10,156 nt of DNA, from positions 1 through 10,156 of the forward strand of contig CAZELU010000059.1 of NCBI GenBank assembly GCA_964513215.1. Direction: 5' to 3'. Below, in pieces: positions 1 through 5,329 of the stretch (position 1 is the first letter of the stretch; each line of letters starts with the position of its first letter). A program made the position numbers and the translations under genes. This stretch comes from Casp-actino8 sp964513215 (GTDB lineage Bacteria; Actinomycetota; Acidimicrobiia; Acidimicrobiales; Ilumatobacteraceae). The notes under the pieces were generated by a model that ran no database searches, was not told where the DNA came from, and saw only the letters and a list, made by a program, of their open reading frames with translations.

Positions 1-10
1 GACTGGCGGT

Positions 11-634
11 TCAGCCGGTGGTCGTCGTGGTGGCTGCCGCAGCCGGGGTTGCCGATGGCAACGCACCCGGAAGCAACTTGCCAGCCAGATCGGTGCCCAG
101 TAGCACCACCACGGTGGCCTCGCCCAGGTCGCCCGACTCCACGGGCGGCGGTGACGCGACGGGTTGAGTGGCCACGCCACCCAGCACTTCGGCCACAGCC
201 GCCGCACCGGTCTCGAATCCAGGCACGTAGAACACCACGGTCACTGTCTGCTTGCCCACGGTCTCAGCGGCGTTGGTGGCGGGCTGAACCACCACGAATC
301 CCTCGGCTTGCAACGCGGTACTCATCTGACCAGCGCTTCCCGAGATACCCGACGCGTTGGCCACCAACACCTTGTAACCCGTGCGCGGCAATGTGGTGGT
401 GTCGATGGGCGGCAACGTCACGTCGGTACCGGTCACATCGGTACTCACGGGCTGCGTCTCCACCGGAGCCGACACGTCCCCACCGTCGCGATCGCGATTG
501 ATGTCGCGCAGAATCAGGAAACCGAGCAGAACGGCAATGGCCGCCACGATGATGCCGAGGGTGGTGGAAACACCGACCCCACCCGACGATGCGGGGCGGG
601 CGGTACGGGATCCGGTGGGCTGCTCGTCACTCAT
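11..634 (-). CDS. Membrane-anchored LytR_C-domain protein (VirR-like)
   Basis: The 207-residue protein has a short polar N-terminus, one hydrophobic segment at about residues 24-43 followed by basic and acidic residues (RDINRDRD), a Thr/Pro/Val-rich linker (about 50-86), a folded part at about 87-181, and an Ala/Thr-rich tail ending in a run of threonines. The folded part begins VLVANASGISGSA and ends ATVVVLLGTDLAG, which matches my memory of the LytR C-terminal domain (LytR_C). It should sit in the membrane with the domain outside, by analogy to M. tuberculosis VirR (Rv0431), which is linked to cell-envelope integrity and vesicle release. That role is inferred, not shown. It lacks the LytR-CpsA-Psr catalytic domain, so it is not itself a ligase of cell-wall polymers. 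The ATG overlaps the stop of the upstream DUF3263 gene (ATGA), and GGGAGG lies 9 bases upstream of the start, so translational coupling is likely. The gene is complete. Confidence 0.85.
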   Translation of the reverse strand: MSDEQPTGSRTARPASSGGVGVSTTLGIIVAAIAVLLGFLILRDINRDRDGGDVSAPVETQPVSTDVTGTDVTLPPIDTTTLPRTGYKVLVANASGISGSAGQMSTALQAEGFVVVQPATNAAETVGKQTVTVVFYVPGFETGAAAVAEVLGGVATQPVASPPPVESGDLGEATVVVLLGTDLAGKLLPGALPSATPAAAATTTTTG

Positions 635-891
635 GCTTCCAGGCCTCCCGATTCCGAAGCGCCATCGAGGCGCATCTGCCGACGACGATCACGGGCCCGC
701 TGCAGGCGGCGAACCACGAGGGGATCGTACGCCAGTGCGTCGGGGTGGTCGAGAAGGCGGTTCAAGTCGGCGTAGTACTCGTCGGCCGAGCAGTTGAACC
801 GTTCACGCAGCATGACGTCCTTGACGCCGTCCTCGGTCCACCAGCCCCGCTCGAAATCGAGGATCGCCTTCTCTCGTTCCGTCAGGGCCAT
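631..891 (-). CDS. DUF3263 small protein
   Basis: This small soluble protein of 86 residues starts LTEREKAILDFERGWW and continues with an RERFNCSADEYYADLNRLLDHP segment, then a basic C-terminal helix (RRLQRARDRRRQ). The pattern fits the DUF3263 family of actinobacteria, whose biochemical function is unknown to me. The central part reads like a helix-turn-helix and the tail is strongly basic, so nucleic-acid binding is possible but only inferred. It is the first gene of a two-gene unit, and its stop overlaps the start of the LytR_C gene by four bases. The same family pairing occurs, as I recall, at Rv0430-Rv0431 of M. tuberculosis. The ATG is preceded by a partial ribosome site (GGCAGG, 8 bases upstream). 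The gene is divergent from the uridine kinase across 87 bases. Confidence 0.85.
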   Translation of the reverse strand: MALTEREKAILDFERGWWTEDGVKDVMLRERFNCSADEYYADLNRLLDHPDALAYDPLVVRRLQRARDRRRQMRLDGASESGGLEA

Positions 892-965
892 TGGTACAGC
901 CTGCCCGTTCGGGACTCGGGTTTACAAGCACCCCCACCGAAACGCCCCTGATCATCGGACACAAC

Positions 966-971
966 TACCCT
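966..971 (+). promoter_or_regulatory. Putative -10 hexamer TACCCT of a leaderless udk promoter
   Basis: TACCCT fits the TANNNT pattern of actinobacterial -10 elements and lies 7 bases before the GTG start of the uridine kinase. Transcription would therefore begin at or next to the start codon. No Shine-Dalgarno site is visible and no good -35 box was found. The same hexamer, as part of ACTACCCT, precedes ispD at nearly the same distance. The site is predicted only. Confidence 0.5.
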
Positions 972-978
972 CGGCATC

Positions 979-1605
979 GTGACCAGGGTGAACCGTCCCT
1001 TCGTGATCGGCGTGGCCGGAGGAACCTGCTCGGGCAAAACGACGGTGGCCGAACGGCTCGTCGATCTCGTGGGAACCGAGCGGTTGGCTCTCATTCGCCA
1101 GGACGCCTATTACATCGATCGCACTCACCAGGCGTTCGACGAGCGTGCCCGCGCCAACTACGACCACCCCGACGCCTTCGACTGGGAACTCATGAACCAG
1201 CAACTCGCGGCGCTGCTGGCTGGGGAGATGATCCCATTGCCGGTGTACGACTACGCCGACCACAACCGATCCAAGGATGTGGTCATGGTGGCCCCGGCAC
1301 CGATCGTGGTGTTCGAAGGGATCCTCGCTCTGTACGACGCGTCTCTGCGCGACCTGTTCGATCTGAGCGTCTTCGTCGACACCGATCCCGACGTGCGACT
1401 CATCCGACGGCTTCAGCGTGACGTTCGTGATCGCGGCCGCACGCCCGACAGCATCATGAACCAATACATGACGACTGTTCGTCCGAGCCACATCCAGTTC
1501 ATCGAGCCGAGCAAGCGCTACGCCGACGTGATCATTCCGGAAGGCGGCCACAACGATCGCGCCCTCGACGTTCTGCTGGCCCGCATCTCGAGCGCCATCG
1601 GCTGA
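979..1605 (+). CDS. udk: Uridine kinase
   Basis: Uridine kinase (208 residues) transfers phosphate from ATP or GTP to uridine or cytidine, giving UMP or CMP in cytosolic pyrimidine salvage. Visible motifs in order: P-loop GGTCSGKT (14-21), DAYY (42-45), NYDHPDAFDW (60-69) and PVYDY (88-92), the nucleoside-binding part; FEGILAL (112-118); FVDTD (132-136); RDVRDRGRT (147-155), an Arg-rich lid; QYMTTVRP (162-169); and YADVIIPEGG (181-190). All are intact and the length is usual for the family. The GTG start is chosen because it places the normal few residues before the P-loop and has a -10-like TACCCT just upstream. There is no Shine-Dalgarno, so a leaderless mRNA is likely. The stop lies 3 bases from the convergent tRNA-Thr gene. 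Phosphoribulokinase relatives share the fold, but these motifs favour uridine kinase. Confidence 0.93.
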   Translation: MTRVNRPFVIGVAGGTCSGKTTVAERLVDLVGTERLALIRQDAYYIDRTHQAFDERARANYDHPDAFDWELMNQQLAALLAGEMIPLPVYDYADHNRSKDVVMVAPAPIVVFEGILALYDASLRDLFDLSVFVDTDPDVRLIRRLQRDVRDRGRTPDSIMNQYMTTVRPSHIQFIEPSKRYADVIIPEGGHNDRALDVLLARISSAIG

Positions 1606-1608
1606 ACC

Positions 1609-1683
1609 TGGAGCCGGGTGTGGGGATTGAACCCACGACCTACCGCTTACAAGGCGGTTGCTCTACCACTGAGCTAACCCGGC
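1609..1683 (-). tRNA. tRNA-Thr (anticodon UGU)
   Basis: Read on the minus strand, the gene starts GCCGGGTTAGCTCAG and its 7-base acceptor strand (1677-1683) pairs perfectly with 1613-1619. The anticodon stem ACCGC/GCGGT encloses the 7-base loop CTTGTAA, giving anticodon TGT, which reads ACA (Thr). The T-arm holds GGTTCAATCC. The discriminator is T (1612), followed by a genomically encoded CCA (1609-1611). The gene begins 13 bases after the rlmB stop in the same direction, so it may be carried at the end of that operon transcript. It meets the convergent udk stop with 3 bases between. No terminator hairpin is visible on either side. Confidence 0.95.
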
Positions 1684-1696
1684 GACTGGCCCGAGG

Positions 1697-2695
1697 CTAA
1701 CGACGATGGCGGGCAACTTCATAGGTCGCCAGGGCCGCGGCCGTCGACACGTTGAGCGAACTCAGTCGGCCACGCATCGGGATGCTCACGATCACGTCGC
1801 AGCGTTCACGCACGAGGCGTGACAAGCCCGCACCTTCCGCACCGAGCACGAGGCAGATCCCTTCGGTTGCCAGATCGCCGAGATCGAACAGCGACTTGTC
1901 GGATGCGTCGTCGAGACCCACCACCCAGATTCCGAGTTCGCGCATCTTGGCCAGCGCAGTCGGAAGACCACCGACGAGCGCCATCGGAACGTGCTCGCAC
2001 GCACCCACCGACGCTTTGGCGGTGGTGGGCGTGACATGGACCGAACGATGACGCGGCAGAACGACCCCGTCGACGCCGGCCCCATCACAACACCGCAGAA
2101 TCGCGCCGAGATTGCCCGGATCGGTGACGCCGTCGACGGCCACCAAGAACGGCGCACGACCGGGCCGGCGCTTCACGAGAACGTCGAAGTTCACGGGCAT
2201 GAGCGCATCGGCGCGCGCCAACACACCTTGTGGTGCCTCGCTGCGCGCGGCGTAATCGAGTTTCTTGCGACTCACTTCCACGACTGGCACACGGTTGGCC
2301 CGCGCCAACTGCACGATGTCTTCCACCACTTCGCTCATGTCTCGCTCGTTGGCGATCCAGACTTCGTGCACACGCCGCTTTCCGGCGATGAGAAGTTCGC
2401 GCACCGCCTGGCGCCCTTCGATCTGAGTGCCACCCAGATCGTCACGCTCGTCAGACTTCTTGTCTCGCGTCGAACCGAGCGCAGTGGAACGACCCCGCTT
2501 GTCTCCACGCTCGGACGACGTGCTCGGTTTCACCGCCCCCGTGCGTCCAGCACCACGCGAGCGCGGGGCGCCCGACGCCGCGCTGCCGGTGCGACGTCCG
2601 CGACCGGACGAACCCTTGGGCTGGCCGCCACTCGGGCGACCGCCACCGGAGCGCGGAGCACCTGACCGTCCACGGGCGGGACGACGCGCGGCCAT
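1697..2695 (-). CDS. rlmB: 23S rRNA 2'-O-methyltransferase, TrmH/SpoU family (RlmB-like)
   Basis: This 332-residue SpoU-type enzyme uses S-adenosylmethionine to methylate a ribose 2'-OH, most likely of a conserved guanosine in 23S rRNA (RlmB group). Residues 1-88 are a long, low-complexity Arg/Gly/Ser/Lys-rich tail, probably disordered and RNA-binding. Residues 89-165 form the substrate-binding domain (IEGRQAVRELL, then APQGVLA). Residues 182-332 form the knotted SpoU domain, with motif 1 DPGNLGAILR (192-201), motif 2 LVLGAEGAGLSRLV (282-295) and motif 3 IPMRGRLSSLNVSTAAALA (305-323). The open frame extends upstream, but this ATG is preferred: it forms a TGATG junction with the ispF stop and GGAG lies 5 bases upstream. 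The site specificity (G2251 or another 2'-O position, as for tsnR-annotated relatives) cannot be told from sequence alone. Confidence 0.88.
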   Translation of the reverse strand: MAARRPARGRSGAPRSGGGRPSGGQPKGSSGRGRRTGSAASGAPRSRGAGRTGAVKPSTSSERGDKRGRSTALGSTRDKKSDERDDLGGTQIEGRQAVRELLIAGKRRVHEVWIANERDMSEVVEDIVQLARANRVPVVEVSRKKLDYAARSEAPQGVLARADALMPVNFDVLVKRRPGRAPFLVAVDGVTDPGNLGAILRCCDGAGVDGVVLPRHRSVHVTPTTAKASVGACEHVPMALVGGLPTALAKMRELGIWVVGLDDASDKSLFDLGDLATEGICLVLGAEGAGLSRLVRERCDVIVSIPMRGRLSSLNVSTAAALATYEVARHRR

Positions 2696-3213
2696 CAGAT
2701 CTCCGCCTCGTTGCGCAACACATCGCGACCGTTGCGGAACACGACTGCACTCGCCCAACAGGCGATTCCTTCGCGACGGCCGAGCGCACCGAGACCCTCG
2801 GCCCTCCGACCTTTCACCGTCACGGGCGCGCCCACAGTCGTCGACAACTTCTCTTGCATCGCATCTCGGTGCAGCGAGAGCTTCGGCTCTTCGCACACCA
2901 CGCTGCAGTCCACGTTTCCGACTTCCCAACCCTGCGCGCGCACCTTCTCCACCACATCGGCGAGCAGGGCAACGGAGTCGGCACCTTTCCACTTCGGATC
3001 GGTATCGGGATAGTGCTGACCGATGTCGCCGAGGCCCGCCGCACCCAACAACGCGTCGGCCACCGCATGGGCAATGACATCGGCATCACTGTGTCCATCG
3101 AGTCCACGGGCACCATCGAAACGCACACCGCCCAGTACCAGTCGGCGCGAGGAATCATCGGAGAAGCGATGTACGTCGAAACCCTGCCCGACGCGGACCG
3201 CGAAGCCGCTCAT
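2695..3213 (-). CDS. ispF: 2-C-methyl-D-erythritol 2,4-cyclodiphosphate synthase
   Basis: IspF closes CDP-methylerythritol 2-phosphate into MEcPP with release of CMP, step five of the MEP isoprenoid pathway; it is normally a cytosolic trimer. The 172 residues include GFDVHRF with metal ligands D13 and H15, LDGHSDADV (38-46), AHAVADALLGA (48-58, third ligand H49), GDIGQHYPDTDP (62-73), and the C-terminal EGLGALGRREGIAC. The usual KATTTE stretch contacting CDP reads KGRRAE here (134-139), probably a lineage variant because all other motifs are intact. The ATG at 3213 is chosen over the upstream alternative because it overlaps the ispD stop as TGATG, has GGAG 7 bases upstream, and gives the usual N-terminus. 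It lies between ispD and rlmB with one-base overlaps on both sides, so coupled translation is expected. Confidence 0.95.
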   Translation of the reverse strand: MSGFAVRVGQGFDVHRFSDDSSRRLVLGGVRFDGARGLDGHSDADVIAHAVADALLGAAGLGDIGQHYPDTDPKWKGADSVALLADVVEKVRAQGWEVGNVDCSVVCEEPKLSLHRDAMQEKLSTTVGAPVTVKGRRAEGLGALGRREGIACWASAVVFRNGRDVLRNEAEI

Positions 3214-3923
3214 CAGCGCGCTCCACTCGACTTCAAGTAGTCGCGGGCCCACACCAGATCCTCGGGCACGGTGATCTTGCGATTGTCGAGTTCACCGGGC
3301 ACCACCACGACCGTACCGCCGATCAACTCGACGAGTGATGCATCGTCCGTCCCGTCGATCTCGGGCACGTACGCCCGGCGCAAGACATCGGCGCGAAACG
3401 CTTGCGGTGTCTGCACGGCCACCAAGGTCGCTCGATCGGGCGTCGCGGTAACACGCGGGATCACGGACGGGACGTCATCGCCCGACAAACCGAGCGAATG
3501 CGTTTCCACCACTTCGATCGATTTCACGGTGTCGGTCACGGGAAGACCCGGCACGGCTCCATCGGCACCGGCCGTCACGGCTCCGATCACCGAGCGATAC
3601 AGCGACGGCGAGGCGAAAGGCCGAGCCGCGTCGTGAACCAAGATCACGGCCGCATCGGCCGGCACCGCCGCCAGGCCGTTCCGCACACTCGCGGTGCGCG
3701 TCGGCCCGCCCGCGACGCCGCTCTCACGCTCGGCGTCCTCGGCAGGAACCACCACCACCACGCCATCGCTGCACTGCCGAGCCACGTCCACCGACAAATC
3801 GAGGACCCGACGACCGCCCAACTCCTCGAACTGCTTCAGCGAACCGAACCGACGACCCGATCCACCTGCGACGACGATGGTCCAGACCGGTCCGCGAGAA
3901 AAACCCGAGCCGGAGTTCGCCAT
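3213..3923 (-). CDS. ispD: 2-C-methyl-D-erythritol 4-phosphate cytidylyltransferase
   Basis: IspD joins MEP and CTP to give CDP-methylerythritol plus pyrophosphate, step three of the MEP pathway. The 236-residue protein carries the nucleotidyltransferase signature VVAGGSGRRFG (17-27) with K30 after it, RTASVRNGL (76-84), VHDAARP (96-102), VTDTVK (129-134), QTPQAF (171-176), TDDASLVE (192-199) and DNRKITVPEDL (213-223). All regions expected of an active enzyme are present; the first motif reads VAGG where many homologues have PAAG. The ATG at 3923 is preferred over a TTG at 3953, because the latter would overlap the start of crp and the -10-like element. No Shine-Dalgarno precedes the ATG, so a leaderless transcript is proposed. 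It is the first gene of ispD-ispF-rlmB-tRNA-Thr, without the cysS that I recall lying between ispF and rlmB in many actinobacteria. Confidence 0.95.
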   Translation of the reverse strand: MANSGSGFSRGPVWTIVVAGGSGRRFGSLKQFEELGGRRVLDLSVDVARQCSDGVVVVVPAEDAERESGVAGGPTRTASVRNGLAAVPADAAVILVHDAARPFASPSLYRSVIGAVTAGADGAVPGLPVTDTVKSIEVVETHSLGLSGDDVPSVIPRVTATPDRATLVAVQTPQAFRADVLRRAYVPEIDGTDDASLVELIGGTVVVVPGELDNRKITVPEDLVWARDYLKSSGAR

Positions 3924-3931
3924 ATTCGTGG

Positions 3932-3937
3932 AGGGTA
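3932..3937 (-). promoter_or_regulatory. Putative -10 hexamer TACCCT of the ispD operon promoter
   Basis: Read on the minus strand, TACCCT lies exactly 8 bases before the ispD ATG, matching the TANNNT pattern and spacing of a leaderless promoter. It is embedded in ACTACCCT, which also occurs before udk. It is one base away from the opposite-strand hexamer proposed for crp. No -35 element was recognised. This is a prediction from pattern only. Confidence 0.5.
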
Positions 3938-3938
3938 G

Positions 3939-3944
3939 TACCGT
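3939..3944 (+). promoter_or_regulatory. Putative -10 hexamer TACCGT of the crp promoter
   Basis: TACCGT lies exactly 8 bases before the crp ATG and fits TANNNT, so the crp mRNA is probably leaderless; no Shine-Dalgarno is visible. The hexamer abuts the ispD hexamer on the other strand, so two polymerases could hardly open both at once. A -35 element is not evident. Confidence 0.45.
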
Positions 3945-3952
3945 TCGGGCCA

Positions 3953-4615
3953 ATGGCCTACGAAGACGTCCTCGCGAAGACCGACTTCTTCGGCGAAGCG
4001 CCGAGCGACGAAATCGCCCGCATCGCCGCGACGGGTCGCAAGCGCGTCCTGTCGCGCGGCGACCATCTGTTCGAAGCCGGCGAAGAAGCCGAGTCGATGT
4101 ACATCGTGCTCAACGGTCGAGTGGCCATCGCCATCGCGAACGAACTCGACAAGCGCGAGAGCATGGTTGCGCTCATGGAAGCGGGCGACCTCTTCGGTGA
4201 GATGGGACTCCTCGACAGCGGCCCGCGTTCGGCCATGGCCCGCGCCATCGAACCCAGCGAGGTTCTCGAGATTCCCTACGACCCGGTCGAGCAGTTGCTC
4301 GATGGCAACCCTCGCGTCCTCCGCGGCGTCGTGCGCATGCTCGCCGAACGTCTGCGTGTGATGGACGGTGCTCTCGCCGATTCGGTGTTCCTCGATGTGA
4401 CCGGCCGCACCGCCAAGCGCCTGCTCGAATTGGCCGGGCCGGCCGACGAGTTCGTTCTGCCCGTCACACAAGAAGAACTCGCGGGCATGGTCGGCGCATC
4501 ACGCGAACGCGTGAACAAGGCCATCAGCAGTTTCATCCGCCTCGGGTGGATCGAACAGCACGAGCGTCGCTACAAGATCCTTCTGCGCGACCGCCTCGAA
4601 CTCCGCGCGCGCTAG
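3953..4615 (+). CDS. crp: Crp/Fnr-family transcriptional regulator (Crp-like)
   Basis: This is a 220-residue cytosolic DNA-binding regulator. Residues 1-115 form the cyclic-nucleotide-binding beta barrel, with the phosphate-binding cassette FGEMGLLDSGPRSAMARA (81-98). It keeps E83, R92 and S93, the positions that contact the ribose and cyclic phosphate of cAMP in Crp, so cAMP sensing is plausible. A long dimerisation helix follows (about 115-145). The winged helix-turn-helix is at about 166-215, with VTQEELAGMVGASRERVNKA (171-190) and SRERVNK as recognition-helix start. No cysteine cluster for an Fe-S centre is seen, which argues against an Fnr-type oxygen sensor. Length and overall pattern match the actinobacterial Crp (M. 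tuberculosis Rv3676 type). It is divergent from ispD and ends directly against the convergent hydrolase gene. Its targets are unknown; the overlapping promoter suggests it could influence ispD. Confidence 0.88.
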   Translation: MAYEDVLAKTDFFGEAPSDEIARIAATGRKRVLSRGDHLFEAGEEAESMYIVLNGRVAIAIANELDKRESMVALMEAGDLFGEMGLLDSGPRSAMARAIEPSEVLEIPYDPVEQLLDGNPRVLRGVVRMLAERLRVMDGALADSVFLDVTGRTAKRLLELAGPADEFVLPVTQEELAGMVGASRERVNKAISSFIRLGWIEQHERRYKILLRDRLELRAR

Positions 4616-5317
4616 TCAGCCGCTGGCCAGCCAGTTCTTCGCGCGCTCGAACGCGTCACGCGCATCATCGGGCCGATGTGTCGGCCGAGACGCATCGTGC
4701 GCGAAGCCGTGTTCGGCATCCGGGTAGAACGCCACTGTCACACCGGTCGTTCGCAGTTCTTCCACTTCGGGCGCGGGCGTCCACTGATCGCTGCCCCCGA
4801 TCACGGCCAGAACATTGGCCGAATAGGGGCGCTGGGTTCCCGCACCGCCGCGCTTCAGGATGTCGAGCGGACTCTCGTGGCTCTCGCTCTTCCACGCGTC
4901 AGGCGTGGTGATCATTCCGTAGAACGACACGATGCGGTCGAAGAGCGGTCGGCTATCGCGCTCGAGTTGCGAGGCCTTGAAGCAGTACATGCCGCCCATG
5001 CAGAAGCCGATGAGTCCGACCGACGAACAGCCCGTCGCTTCGACTGCCTCCGCGAGATCGCGGTACTTGTCGGTGTCGCGCAACTTCGGAACGGCGGCGA
5101 ATCGAGTATCGGGGTTCGTCCCGAGATCCGGAAAGTCACGAGCGGGAAATGGCTCGATCGCCACAGTTGTCGTCCCCCACTCGGAAGCGAACCGGCGCAC
5201 GAGATCGTCGAACAACGGACGCATCCCCCAGATGTCGGGGATCACCACGAGCCCGCGTGTCGCACCACCGACTCGCTCGATCTCGGCTTCGGTTCCGGAG
5301 GGAAGAGTGATGCGCAT
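4616..5317 (-). CDS. Dienelactone hydrolase family protein
   Basis: A 233-residue alpha/beta hydrolase of the dienelactone hydrolase family. The catalytic triad is visible: nucleophile C106 in GFCMGG (105-109 core), acid D177 in GGSDQWTP, and H203 in DAEHGFAHD. The N-terminal strand LVVIPDIWG (23-31) is typical of the family, and E55 (AIEPF) may correspond to the Glu that interacts with the nucleophile cysteine. No signal peptide is seen, so it should be cytosolic. The family's model enzyme opens dienelactone in chloroaromatic breakdown, but most members have unknown substrates and nothing nearby suggests aromatic degradation. The start lies 12 bases after the stop of the EssC-like ATPase gene, so the two are probably cotranscribed. 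No clear ribosome site is visible. The stop abuts the crp stop with no base between them. Confidence 0.88.
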   Translation of the reverse strand: MRITLPSGTEAEIERVGGATRGLVVIPDIWGMRPLFDDLVRRFASEWGTTTVAIEPFPARDFPDLGTNPDTRFAAVPKLRDTDKYRDLAEAVEATGCSSVGLIGFCMGGMYCFKASQLERDSRPLFDRIVSFYGMITTPDAWKSESHESPLDILKRGGAGTQRPYSANVLAVIGGSDQWTPAPEVEELRTTGVTVAFYPDAEHGFAHDASRPTHRPDDARDAFERAKNWLASG

Positions 5318-5329
5318 ACATCGATCTTG

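Noticed and set aside
905..920. Short inverted repeat CCCG..CGGG in the DUF3263-udk gap as a terminator or operator
   Set aside because: Four-base arms in GC-rich DNA are expected by chance, there is no T-run, and no second copy supports it.
2440..2695. GC-rich repetitive stretch in the RlmB N-terminus as a DNA repeat element
   Set aside because: The repetition is at the level of Arg/Gly/Ser codons of a disordered tail, with no exact repeat unit.
2696..2992. N-terminal extension of RlmB to 2992
   Set aside because: The extension overlaps most of ispF in another frame and has cysteine/arginine-rich shadow composition, while the ATG at 2695 has a ribosome site and a TGATG junction.
3924..3953. 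TTG start of IspD at 3953
   Set aside because: It would put the start inside the crp ATG and translate across the proposed -10 elements; the ATG at 3923 gives a normal IspD N-terminus.
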